64,000 bases of DNA, from NCBI RefSeq assembly GCF_021083185.1, contig NZ_JAIGQB010000003.1, positions 310,001 through 374,000 of the forward strand, written 5' to 3'. The notes under the pieces are model-generated. The model was not told the DNA's origin. It ran no database searches and worked only from the letters and a program-made list of their open reading frames with translations. The stretch comes from Nocardioides furvisabuli. GTDB lineage: Bacteria > Actinomycetota > Actinomycetes > Propionibacteriales > Nocardioidaceae. Positions 1-7,505 of the stretch are shown piece after piece. The translations under genes and the position numbers were made by a program. Numbering within the stretch: position 1 is the first letter of the stretch; the number at the start of each line of letters is the position of its first letter.

Positions 1-378
1 TACGGCCTGCTCGCGCTCGCCGTGATCATCGCGGTGATCGGCATCGTCAACACCCTTGGGCTGAGCGTCCTCGAGCGGACCCGCGAGATCGGCCTGCTGC
101 GCGCCGTCGGGCTCTCCCGGCGCCGGCTGCGCACGATGATCACCCTGGAGTCGGTGGCGATCGCGCTGCTCGGCGCGGTGCTCGGCATGGTGCTGGGGCT
201 GGTGATCGGCGTGGTCCTGCGGCAGTCGCTCAAGGACGACCTCACGGAGCTGTCGCTGCCGCTGGACAACCTGCTGGTGTTCCTCGTGGTGGCCGTGATC
301 TTCGGTGTGCTCGCCGCGATCGTGCCCGCGATCCGCGCCTCGCGGATGAAGGTGCTGGACGCGATCGCGACGGAGTAG
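1..378 (+). CDS. ABC transporter permease, FtsX/MacB type, C-terminal part (cut by window edge)
   Basis: The frame is open from base 1, so only the last 125 residues are here; the true start lies upstream of the window. It shows three hydrophobic helices, at about residues 5-20, 50-72 and 88-108. Between the first two lies the hallmark ERTREIGLLRAVG segment of the FtsX fold, and the end (RASRMKVLDAIATE) is typical of MacB/LolC-like permeases. Such proteins pair with a cytoplasmic ATPase and often move lipids, peptides or drugs across or out of the membrane; the substrate cannot be told. The partner ATPase would be expected upstream, outside the window. Confidence 0.9.
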   Translation, partial: YGLLALAVIIAVIGIVNTLGLSVLERTREIGLLRAVGLSRRRLRTMITLESVAIALLGAVLGMVLGLVIGVVLRQSLKDDLTELSLPLDNLLVFLVVAVIFGVLAAIVPAIRASRMKVLDAIATE

Positions 379-421
379 CCCCCCTGCGCCATGACGTCCG
401 CCGTTTCGTGCCTGACCGGCG

Positions 422-1462
422 TCAGTAGCCGCCCTCCGGCGCCACCATCTCGCCCCGCACCCCGAGCAGCCGGACCGGCCGCTGGTCGTCGAGCGCGAGG
501 TAGAGGTCGTACGCCGTCGCGGCGATGACGTCGGCGTCGTTGGTCGGCGCGGGCAGCTTCCGCACCTTGGTGAAGGTGAAGAACGGCGCGAAGCGGACCT
601 TGAGGTGCACCCGCTGCACGGCGCGGTCCTCCGTCCGTACGTCGTCGACGACCCGCACGGCGAGCTCAGCCAGGGCCGCGCGGACCTCGTCGGGCCCGAC
701 GAGGTCGGCCTGATAGGTGGTCTCGCGGCCGTGGGCGCGGGGCACCCACGGGGTGTCGTCGGGCCGGTCGCGGCCGCCGCCTCGTCCGAGCCGGCCGAGG
801 TGGGCGCCGCTGGCGGGGCCGAAGGCGGCGACGAGCGCATCGGTGTCGGCGGCGGCGAGGTCGGCCACCGTGCGGATGTCGATGGCCTCCAGACGGGCGC
901 CGATCCTCGTCCCGACGCCCCACAGCGCCGTCGTCGGGCGGGCGCCCATGACCTCCATCCAGTTGTCGCGGGTCAGCCGGAAGGTGCCCTGCGGCTTGCC
1001 GAAGTCGGTGGCGATCTTGGCCCGCACGAGCGTGTCGCCGATCCCGACCGAGCAGTGCAGGTCGGTGGCCTCGAGCACCGCGGCCTGGATCGCTCGGGCG
1101 GCCGCGAGCGGGTCGTCGGTCTCGAGCCCGACGAAGGCCTCGTCCCACCCGAGCACCTCCACCACCGCGCCCGGTGTCGCGCGAAGGGTCTCCATCACGC
1201 GCTCCGAGGCGGCCTCGTAGACCGGACGGTCGACGGGCAGGAAGACCGCCTCCGGGCAGCGCCGCTTGGCCAGCTTGAGCGCCAGCCCGCTGCGTACGCC
1301 GTGTGCCCGCGCCTCGTACGACGCGGTGGACACCACCGCGCGCTCGGTCGGGTCGCCCCGCCCGCCGACCACGACGGGGAGGCCGACCAGCTCGGGTCGG
1401 CGCAGCAGCTCGACCGCGACGAGGAACTGGTCCATGTCGACGTGGAGCACCCAGTGGGACAC
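422..1462 (-). CDS. dinB: Y-family DNA polymerase IV, DinB2-like
   Basis: Translesion DNA polymerase of the DinB/Pol IV family, 346 residues from a GTG start. An upstream in-frame ATG exists at 1570, but the family begins just before the HVDMDQF strand, so GTG at 1462 fits best. Metal-binding carboxylates are D9 (HVDMD) and D107/E108 (LGWDEAF). Palm, fingers, thumb with HhH (ALWGVGTRIGARLEAI, about 190-205) and little-finger domain are all present. Residue 14, the sugar steric gate that is normally Phe or Tyr, is Leu (DQFLVAVE). The same Leu14 is the known feature of Mycobacterium smegmatis DinB2, which readily inserts ribonucleotides. No C-terminal clamp-binding motif is obvious. I find no SOS box upstream. 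Confidence 0.93.
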   Translation of the reverse strand: MSHWVLHVDMDQFLVAVELLRRPELVGLPVVVGGRGDPTERAVVSTASYEARAHGVRSGLALKLAKRRCPEAVFLPVDRPVYEAASERVMETLRATPGAVVEVLGWDEAFVGLETDDPLAAARAIQAAVLEATDLHCSVGIGDTLVRAKIATDFGKPQGTFRLTRDNWMEVMGARPTTALWGVGTRIGARLEAIDIRTVADLAAADTDALVAAFGPASGAHLGRLGRGGGRDRPDDTPWVPRAHGRETTYQADLVGPDEVRAALAELAVRVVDDVRTEDRAVQRVHLKVRFAPFFTFTKVRKLPAPTNDADVIAATAYDLYLALDDQRPVRLLGVRGEMVAPEGGY

Positions 1463-1650
1463 ACCGCCATCATGGCCGCCGGGTGCGACGGCGGGCAGGG
1501 GGAGACACGCAGGCATTGGTCGGCGGGAGGCATGTCCGCCAGCGTGAGCACGCCCCGCCGAGGGGACCAAGGTCTGCGCGCCTGCGTCCGGAGGCGGTCA
1601 CACCTCTGCGGGCGGGCCGACGCCGACGTCGACGGCGTACGGTCGAGAGC

Positions 1651-1878
1651 ATGAGCAGCGACCACAGCACGGACCCCTACGCCGAGCACCCGGAGGAGTC
1701 CGCCTTTCCCGCGGCAGGCGAGCGGGTCAGCGAGGAGGACCGGCAGCGGGCCCTCGACGCCCAGCCCGGGGGCAACGCCACCGTCGGCGACACTGTCGCC
1801 ACCGACGACGTCGACTCCGACGTCCACGAGGACGGGCCGGAGTCCGACGAGGTCGTGGAGCAGGTCCGGGAGGGCTAG
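1651..1878 (+). CDS. Small acidic, probably disordered protein (75 aa)
   Basis: An ATG-started 75-residue protein, very rich in Asp, Glu, Ser and Pro, with no hydrophobic segment and no recognisable domain. It looks disordered and cytoplasmic. Third codon positions are strongly G/C. Its stop codon interlocks with that of the convergent membrane-protein gene (shared CTAG at 1875-1878), which fits two genes packed tail to tail. A second acidic disordered protein of similar style lies at 13927-14229. Function unknown. Confidence 0.6.
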   Translation: MSSDHSTDPYAEHPEESAFPAAGERVSEEDRQRALDAQPGGNATVGDTVATDDVDSDVHEDGPESDEVVEQVREG

Positions 1879-2906
1879 CTCGCGACCTGGGCGCTGGACC
1901 GGAACCTGTCGTACGTCCGGTACTCCTGCCACGCCTGCCAGGTGAAGAAGAGCGCCACCGCGGTGGTGGCCCACGAGAAGCCGTCGACCATCGGCACGAG
2001 GTTGAGGGCGACGAGGACGGCGTACAAGGCGATCTTCAGCGTCGTACGACGCCGGACGTCCACGCCGTACGCCATGGCGTGCGCGTCCGGCGGGCCGAAT
2101 TCCGCCGCCAGCGTGCGGCCGGACTCGGCGGCGTGGCTGCGGGCCTCCCTCACGATCTCGCGCACCCGGGCGTCGGACTGCCACCCCGGCCCACGAAGGA
2201 CCCCCGAGAACCGGCGCACCCACTGCTCGTCGTCGGGGTTGTCCTGCACCTCGGCGAACGTCTTGGCGGTCACCAGGATGAGCACCACGGTGCCGGCCGA
2301 CCAGAGCACCGCAGCCTCCAGCAGGAGCAGCCAGGGCGTGAGCGCACCCAGCGAGGTGCCCGAGGTGACCTCGAGGACGCCGACGGTCGCCGCGCCGATC
2401 CCCACGGTCGCTGCGGTCATCACTGTCACGACGAGGGCGGTGGCCCATGCGTGTGAGGCCCACTCCCAGAACGCGACTCCGCCGATGGTCGCGAAGCCCA
2501 GCAGGAGGGGCAGCGCGAAGAACCCCACCGGGAGGTCTCGACCCCCGACGAGCTCCAGCACGAACATGATGAAGGCGATCCAGCCGCTGGCCTTCAGGCT
2601 CGAGGCGACGAGGCTCCGCGAGGTCGGCACCTTGACAGCCGCAGGATTGAGGCGACCGTCGCGGCGCCACCTCTCGAACAGCTCTGCCGCGTGGACGCCC
2701 GGCGAGCCGAACAGCTCCTCGGGCGACTCTCCGGTCTCGCGAACCAGCTCGAGCGCCTCGCGCAGGCCCTCGTCGACGAGCGTGGCGTCGACGTTCTTCA
2801 TCAGCAGTCGCCAGGACACGGCGAAGGCCCACTGTCCGTCGAGCCCCTCTCCGCGCGCGTGCTCGTAGGCGTTCACCGTCGCCGGGATCGGCGTCGCCTC
2901 AGCCAT
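1875..2906 (-). CDS. Polytopic membrane protein paired with PadR regulator
   Basis: 343 residues. The N-terminal ~100 residues form a soluble helical region, followed by about six membrane helices (roughly 108-124, 127-148, 153-178, 185-210, 290-305 and 312-330). A soluble stretch at about 215-285 lies between helices four and five. The ATG overlaps the end of the PadR gene by 8 bases, so the two are almost certainly one operon. Actinobacteria often pair a PadR-type repressor with such permease-like proteins of unknown substrate. Membrane location and co-regulation are well supported; the activity is unknown. Confidence 0.8.
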   Translation of the reverse strand: MAEATPIPATVNAYEHARGEGLDGQWAFAVSWRLLMKNVDATLVDEGLREALELVRETGESPEELFGSPGVHAAELFERWRRDGRLNPAAVKVPTSRSLVASSLKASGWIAFIMFVLELVGGRDLPVGFFALPLLLGFATIGGVAFWEWASHAWATALVVTVMTAATVGIGAATVGVLEVTSGTSLGALTPWLLLLEAAVLWSAGTVVLILVTAKTFAEVQDNPDDEQWVRRFSGVLRGPGWQSDARVREIVREARSHAAESGRTLAAEFGPPDAHAMAYGVDVRRRTTLKIALYAVLVALNLVPMVDGFSWATTAVALFFTWQAWQEYRTYDRFRSSAQVAS

Positions 2907-3243
2907 GCGTGGTCCCCCTGCTCATCGTCGTCAACGTCTCGCCCAGCTCGCGCCACGAGCCCAGCTCGCGCTCCAGCCGGTCACGACCGGCCGCGGTGAG
3001 CGCATACTCCCGGCGTCCGGGACCTCCCCGCCCCTCGGTCCAGGCGGCCTCGACGTCACCGGCCTCCTCCAGCCGGTTGAGCACCGGGTAGAGCGAGCCG
3101 CCCTTGAGCAGGCCGAAGCCGTGCTCGGCGAGCGCCTGCGCGATGGCGTAGCCGTGGAGCCGTCCGTCGACAAGGCTCGCCAGGACGGCGAGGTCGAGGG
3201 CGGCACGGACCCACGGGGTCGGCCAGCGGGGTGGGTCGGTCAT
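2899..3243 (-). CDS. PadR-family transcriptional regulator
   Basis: 114-residue PadR winged-helix repressor. The N-terminal domain reads ALDLAVLASLVDGRLHGYAI ... GGSLYPVLNRLEEAGDVEAAW ... GRREYALTAAGR, the standard PadR helix-turn-helix, wing and Y-x-LT-x-x-G ending. It is followed by a short helix (RLERELGSWRELGETL), which makes it the short PadR-s2 kind. The only gene it clearly accompanies is the overlapping downstream membrane protein. An inverted repeat lies directly at its start codon, so autoregulation is likely. The inducer is unknown. Confidence 0.93.
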   Translation of the reverse strand: MTDPPRWPTPWVRAALDLAVLASLVDGRLHGYAIAQALAEHGFGLLKGGSLYPVLNRLEEAGDVEAAWTEGRGGPGRREYALTAAGRDRLERELGSWRELGETLTTMSRGTTHG

Positions 3244-3272
3244 GTATCTAAGTACATCACATACCTAGATAC
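3244..3272 (-). promoter_or_regulatory. Likely PadR operator/promoter
   Basis: Immediately before the padR ATG, GTATCTA (3244-3250) and TAGATAC (3266-3272) form an inverted repeat around an AT-rich centre in otherwise GC-rich DNA. There is no Shine-Dalgarno sequence, so the transcript may be leaderless and the operator would then overlap the promoter core. Assignment to this PadR is inference from position. Confidence 0.6.
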
Positions 3273-3281
3273 GACGACGAG

Positions 3282-4484
3282 TCAGAAGGAGAAGAAACTC
3301 CCGAGGCCCGCCAGCAGCCGGTCGACGTCGCTGTCGTCGTTGTAGGCCGCGAGCCCGATCCGCAGGCCCGAGTCGACGGGCAGGCCCAGGGCGCGGAAGG
3401 TCTCGTGGGCGTAGAAGGTGCCAGCCGGCACCAGCACGTCCTGCTTCGCCAGGAACTCGTAGGCGTCGACCGGCAGCCGGTCGCGCAGCGTGACGAAGAG
3501 CGTCGACGTGCGGTCCGCCGCCAGGGAGTGGAGAGTGAGGTGGTCGCCGAGCTCGGCCAGGTCGGCCTCGATGCGGGTACGCAGGCGCAGCTCGTGCTCG
3601 GCGATCAGTTCCGCAGCGGCGACCAGACGGGACCGCCGCGAGCCGCCGTCGGGGGCCAGCGAGGCGATCAGGTCGACCGCGGCGGTGACTCCGGCCAGCA
3701 GCTCGTAGGGCAGGGTGCCGAGCTCGAAGCGCTCCGGCACGGCGTCGGTCGACGGCACCAGCTTGTCGGGACGCAGCGTCTCGAGCAGGTCCGGGTCGGC
3801 GACGAGCGCGCCGCAGTGCGGGCCGAAGAACTTGTAGGGCGAGCACACCAGGAAGTCGGCGCCCATCGTGCGCAGGTCCGGCGCCGCGTGCGCGGTGTGG
3901 TGCACCGCGTCGACGTGGACGAGCGCACCCATCTCGTGCGCGCGCCGCGCCACGGCCTCGACCGGCGGCCGGGTGCCGAGCAGGTTGGAGGCGGCGGTCA
4001 GCGCGACCAGCCGGGTGCGCTCGCCGATGACGTCGAGCGAGGAGAGGTCGAGCTCGCCGGTCTCCGGCACCAGCCGCAGCCACCGCACCGTCGCGCCGGC
4101 GCGCTCCGCGGCCTGGATCCACGGGCGCACGTTGGAGTCGTGGTCGAGCTCGCAGACGACGACCTCGTCACCCGGTGACCAGGTGCGCGCCAGCGTGCGG
4201 GAGAAGTCGTACGTCAGCGCGGTGGCGCTGCGGCCGTGGACCACGCCGTCCGGCTCGCCGCCGACCAGGTCGGCGACGGCCGAGCGGAAGCCGGCGACGG
4301 TCGCTTCGGCGTTGCGCTGGCTCACCGTCGCGGCGCCGCGCTGCGACATCGGGCCGGTCATCGCGCGGGCGATGGCCTCGCCGACCACGGCGGGGGTCTG
4401 CGTGCCGCCGGGGTTGTCGAAGTGCGCGATCCCGGAGTCGAGGGACGGGAAGTGGGCACGGAAGGCAGCGACGTCGAACGACAT
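3282..4484 (-). CDS. Cysteine desulfurase-like PLP enzyme (class V aminotransferase fold)
   Basis: 400-residue fold-type-I PLP enzyme. It starts MSFDVAAFRAHFPSL and carries HFDNPGGTQTP near the N terminus. The PLP site includes HVDAVHHTAHAAPD (about 195-208) and the Schiff-base lysine in SPYKFFGPHCG (about 220-230). This matches the cysteine-desulfurase-like branch of SufS/CsdA relatives. I do not see a clear mobile-loop cysteine, and no Suf or Isc genes are nearby, so a role in Fe-S assembly is not supported. It may act on another amino acid or sulfur donor. The next gene in the same direction, 20 bases upstream, is a metallohydrolase, so the two could be co-transcribed. Confidence 0.85.
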   Translation of the reverse strand: MSFDVAAFRAHFPSLDSGIAHFDNPGGTQTPAVVGEAIARAMTGPMSQRGAATVSQRNAEATVAGFRSAVADLVGGEPDGVVHGRSATALTYDFSRTLARTWSPGDEVVVCELDHDSNVRPWIQAAERAGATVRWLRLVPETGELDLSSLDVIGERTRLVALTAASNLLGTRPPVEAVARRAHEMGALVHVDAVHHTAHAAPDLRTMGADFLVCSPYKFFGPHCGALVADPDLLETLRPDKLVPSTDAVPERFELGTLPYELLAGVTAAVDLIASLAPDGGSRRSRLVAAAELIAEHELRLRTRIEADLAELGDHLTLHSLAADRTSTLFVTLRDRLPVDAYEFLAKQDVLVPAGTFYAHETFRALGLPVDSGLRIGLAAYNDDSDVDRLLAGLGSFFSF

Positions 4485-4504
4485 GGGTCGAGCCAACCAG
4501 ACGG

Positions 4505-5452
4505 TCAGTCGGCGATGTGCACCACGGCGTCGCCGGAGTTGACGAGGGGGGCCTCGGTGCGGCCGATGACGATGCCGTCGCGGTTGGCGTAGACCGCACG
4601 CAGCGTCTTGCCGAAGGAGTCGAAGAGCGTGCCGAGCCGCTCGCCGTCGCTGACCTTCTGCCCGAGCGCGACGTCGAGGTGCAGGATGCCGGTGCGTCGC
4701 GCGCGCACCCAGCCGCTGGAGCGGCACTCCAGGCTGGGCTCGGCGGCCGGCTCGACGACCGGCTCGGTCATGCCCAGCGCGGCCAGCACACGGCGTACGC
4801 CGATCACGCCGGCGTCGACGGCGTAGGAGTCGAAGCGGAGGTTCTCGCCGCCCTCGTAGAGCAGCACCTTCGCGCCCTGCTCGCGCGCGGCGTGACGCAG
4901 CGAGCCGTCGCGGATCTTGGCGTGCAGCATCACCGGAGCGCCGAAGGCCGCGGCCAGGTCGCGGGTGCCGGGGTCGTCGAGGTCTGCTCTGATCTGCGGC
5001 AGGTTGCTGCGCCGGTCGGAGCCGGTGTGGAGGTCGATGCCGACCTCGCAGCCGGCGACGATCTCCTTCATGAAGAGGTAGGCGATCCGGCCGGCCAGCG
5101 ACCCGCGGGCGGAGCCGGGGAACGACCGGTTGAGGTCGCGGCGGTCGGGCAGGTAGCGGTCGCCGGTCATGAAGCCGAGCACGTTGACGATCGGCACCGC
5201 GACCAGCGTCCCGCGGAAGGTCTTGGCGTCGAGGCCGGCCATCACCTGACGCACGATCTCCACGCCCGCGACCTCGTCGCCGTGGATGGCCGCGTCGATC
5301 CACACGCTCGGCCCGTCCTCGCGTCCGTGCACCACGCGGACCGGCAGGTCGACGTCGGCCCCCGTCACGAGCCGGGTGATCGGGAGCTCGAGGGAGCGCA
5401 TCGTGCCGGCGCGCACGCGGATGCCGCCGATGGCGAAGGACTCGCGCGCCAC
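4505..5452 (-). CDS. Succinylglutamate desuccinylase/aspartoacylase-family zinc hydrolase
   Basis: 315-residue M14-like zinc hydrolase of the AstE/AspA family. Zinc ligands are in HGDE (AAIHGDEVAG, about residue 50) and in the later GIDLHTGS; DRRDLNRSFPG is the substrate-carboxylate region. The C-terminal ~90 residues form a lipoyl-like beta-barrel often present in this family (GWVRARRTGILHLDVALGQKVSDGE). Family members remove acyl or amino-acid caps. In many bacteria such a gene is a neighbour of RimK and RimB genes, which here lie 1.5 kb away. GTG at 5452 is chosen because homology begins there; it overlaps the TAG of a short upstream reading frame (TAGTG). Confidence 0.85.
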   Translation of the reverse strand: MARESFAIGGIRVRAGTMRSLELPITRLVTGADVDLPVRVVHGREDGPSVWIDAAIHGDEVAGVEIVRQVMAGLDAKTFRGTLVAVPIVNVLGFMTGDRYLPDRRDLNRSFPGSARGSLAGRIAYLFMKEIVAGCEVGIDLHTGSDRRSNLPQIRADLDDPGTRDLAAAFGAPVMLHAKIRDGSLRHAAREQGAKVLLYEGGENLRFDSYAVDAGVIGVRRVLAALGMTEPVVEPAAEPSLECRSSGWVRARRTGILHLDVALGQKVSDGERLGTLFDSFGKTLRAVYANRDGIVIGRTEAPLVNSGDAVVHIAD

Positions 5453-5499
5453 TAGCCGACCTCGGCCGGGGAGCTGGCGGGTGCGGCGGCGATGGTCAC
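5452..5499 (-). CDS. Possible 15-codon leader ORF coupled to the AstE-like gene
   Basis: A GTG at 5499 opens a 15-residue reading frame (MTIAAAPASSPAEVG) whose TAG overlaps the GTG of the AstE-like gene by one base. A TACCCT hexamer (5507-5512, minus strand) lies 7 bases before this GTG, the spacing of an actinobacterial leaderless transcript. It may serve to couple translation, or it may be chance. Confidence 0.3.
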   Translation of the reverse strand: MTIAAAPASSPAEVG

Positions 5500-5636
5500 G
5501 CGGGTCAGGGTAACGGGCCCGAACGCGCACTCCGGTCGCTGTGTTGTGATGGGCGGGGGCAGGTCGGCGGCAACTTCTCCGGGCCGTACGTCGTCTCCCC
5601 CAGGACACGACCGACGACCCGATCGAAGGACTCCCC

Positions 5637-6968
5637 ATGCGACCGCTGCCGCTCCTGGCCGCCGGACTGCTCACCGGCTCGCTCCTGGCCAGCCCCACGG
5701 CGTACGCCGCCGCGGCCGTGACCTGTCAGGGGCGGCCGGCGACGATCGTGGGGACGCCCTCGCAGCACGGCCTGACCGGCACCGAGGGACCCGACGTCGT
5801 GGTGACCAACGGCGCCAGTGGCATCGACACGCTGGGCGGCGACGACCTGGTGTGCGTCACCGACCCCGACTTCCCCCGGGTGGTCATGCTCGCCACCGGC
5901 GCGGGTGACGACGTGGTGGACGCATCGGCGTCGCGCTCGTCGATCGACGCCGAGCTGGGCAGCGGCGCGGACCACTACACGGCCTCGGCCGGTCGGGACT
6001 CCGTGGTGCTCGGGTCCACCGACGGCCGCACCCGCACGGACCTCGAGGCCGACACGGTCGTCGCCACGACCGGAGGGAGCCCGGGCCAGTCCGGCGACCA
6101 GTGGTCCTCCGGGATGCTCGACATCGCCAACGCTGACGTCCTGGACCTCGCCGGGGTCGGGCACACGATCCACTGGAGCGGGATCCAGGCTCCGGGGTCG
6201 CGCGTGGCGGTCGGCGCCTCGGCCGAGCTCCGACCGGCTCTCGGCGTCGGCGACATGGCCATCGACGCGGCCCGGGGATCGTGGACCGAGGACGGCGCGC
6301 CGGTGCTCTCCTGGACGGGCGAGGTCACCCGCTTCGAGCTGCAGGGCGGCGCGCCGCGCTCGCTGTCCCTCGTCGGCGGCGACCGCGACGAGTACGTCGG
6401 CGTCTCCCTCAACCGCGGCGCCCGCACGGTCCTGCGGCTCGCCCTCGGCGGCGGTGACGACACCTTGGTCGCGCCGGACGGCATCGGCTGGCGCGGCAGC
6501 CATTACGTCGGCGGCCCGGGTGAGGACTCGGTCGACCTGTGGGCCGGCAAGCGGCTCGACCTCGACCTGGCCAGGGGCCGGCTCGAGAACCGCTTCTTCG
6601 GGAGGACCCAGCGCAGCGTCTTCCGTGGCTGGGACGCGGTGCGCGTCGGGGCGAAGCGGATGAACGTCCTGGGCACGAAGAAGGCCGACGACATCCGCTT
6701 CTACGCATGCACGGCCACGATCCGCGGGCGTGCCGGCAAGGACGACCTGGAGTCCTACCGCACCGGCGACGACGGCCACCTGCTCGACTGCGACGCCCGG
6801 AAGTCGCGGATCAAGGTCTACGGCGACGGGGGTCGGGACACGATCAGCGGCAGCCGGGGCAGGGACCTGCTGGTCGGCGGCACAGGCCGCGACACGATCG
6901 ACGGCAACGCCAACAGCGACACCTGCAGCGGCGAGAAGCTCCGCTCCTGCGAGATCAAGCGGCGCTAG
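5637..6968 (+). CDS. Secreted calcium-binding protein with RTX (haemolysin-type) repeats
   Basis: 443-residue exported protein. The signal peptide is LPLLAAGLLTGSLLASPTAYA with probable cleavage at AYA-AA. RTX-like nonapeptides bind Ca2+ as a beta-roll: GIDTLGGDDLVC and GAGDDVVDAS near the N terminus, LGGGDDTLVAPDG in the middle. A run near the C terminus has the form GGRDTISGSRGRDLLVGGTGRDTIDG, broken here by Arg in place of one Asp in each turn. Cysteines occur in pairs near both ends. The long central part matches no domain I know. Its location is outside the cell; function unknown. It is convergent with the RimB-like gene, 2 bases apart. Confidence 0.85.
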   Translation: MRPLPLLAAGLLTGSLLASPTAYAAAAVTCQGRPATIVGTPSQHGLTGTEGPDVVVTNGASGIDTLGGDDLVCVTDPDFPRVVMLATGAGDDVVDASASRSSIDAELGSGADHYTASAGRDSVVLGSTDGRTRTDLEADTVVATTGGSPGQSGDQWSSGMLDIANADVLDLAGVGHTIHWSGIQAPGSRVAVGASAELRPALGVGDMAIDAARGSWTEDGAPVLSWTGEVTRFELQGGAPRSLSLVGGDRDEYVGVSLNRGARTVLRLALGGGDDTLVAPDGIGWRGSHYVGGPGEDSVDLWAGKRLDLDLARGRLENRFFGRTQRSVFRGWDAVRVGAKRMNVLGTKKADDIRFYACTATIRGRAGKDDLESYRTGDDGHLLDCDARKSRIKVYGDGGRDTISGSRGRDLLVGGTGRDTIDGNANSDTCSGEKLRSCEIKRR

Positions 6969-6970
6969 GG

Positions 6971-7459
6971 CTACCTGCCCCAGTTCTTGCGGCGCACGGC
7001 GCGCTTCGGCTTCCCGCCGGCATAGGAGAGCGCGGAGTCGACGAGGAAGCCGCGCTCGAGCGCCTCGCGCCCGATGAGCATCCGGAAGCCCATCTCGTCG
7101 CGGTTGCTCAGCGTCATGACGGTGGTGATGGTGCACCCGGCGAGGCGTACGTCCATCGCGACGGCGTACCTCTGCTCGGTGAGACCGTTGCTGCTGCGCA
7201 CCTCGCGGCGGTCGAGCACCGGCAGGCTGAGCTCGACGTGGTCCTCGTCGGAGCGCTGCCAGGGGTGGATGGAGAAACGCACCCACTCCTGACCGTCGAC
7301 GTCGCGGGCCTTGAGGTCGAAGGCGTGGATGGAGGACGAGCGCGCGCCGGTGTCGATCTTGGCCTTCACCCACTCGACGTCGGCCTGCGGCAGCGCGACC
7401 CACTCGCGCCAGCCGACGACGACCTTCTCGGTCACGGGCTGCTGGGGGTCGCTCGGCAC
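6971..7459 (-). CDS. RimB-like retropepsin-fold protease (ATP-dependent zinc protease family)
   Basis: 162 residues of the RimB / retropepsin-like family. The catalytic loop is KIDTGARSSSIHAFDL, with the aspartyl-protease D-T-G-A motif. The conserved body includes VRFSIHPWQRSD and MTLSNRDEMGFRMLIGREAL, and the C terminus is basic (KPKRAVRRKNWGR). In Pseudomonas, RimB trims glutamate tails that RimK adds to ribosomal protein S6; the role here is inferred by family. GTG at 7459 is preferred over the ATG at 7528, because the latter lies inside the rimK gene and a CAAGAT hexamer sits just upstream of the GTG. The gene is divergent from rimK, with 46 bases between starts. Confidence 0.85.
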   Translation of the reverse strand: MPSDPQQPVTEKVVVGWREWVALPQADVEWVKAKIDTGARSSSIHAFDLKARDVDGQEWVRFSIHPWQRSDEDHVELSLPVLDRREVRSSNGLTEQRYAVAMDVRLAGCTITTVMTLSNRDEMGFRMLIGREALERGFLVDSALSYAGGKPKRAVRRKNWGR

Positions 7460-7505
7460 CGGGCCATCTTGGCAGGTGGTCCTGCGTGGGTGGCGACGTG
7501 CTTGT

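Noticed and set aside
1463..1650. SOS box upstream of the polymerase gene
   Set aside because: No TCGAAC-N4-GTTCGA-like sequence was found in the region.
605..1654. Long plus-strand open frame opposite the polymerase gene
   Set aside because: Its translation is Gly/Ala/Arg-rich with no motif, and it is the antisense shadow of an enzyme with intact active site.
3282..5303. A 673-codon fusion of metallohydrolase and desulfurase-like enzyme
   Set aside because: The first 270 codons of that frame are an out-of-frame reading of the hydrolase gene; the enzyme begins at the ATG at 4484.
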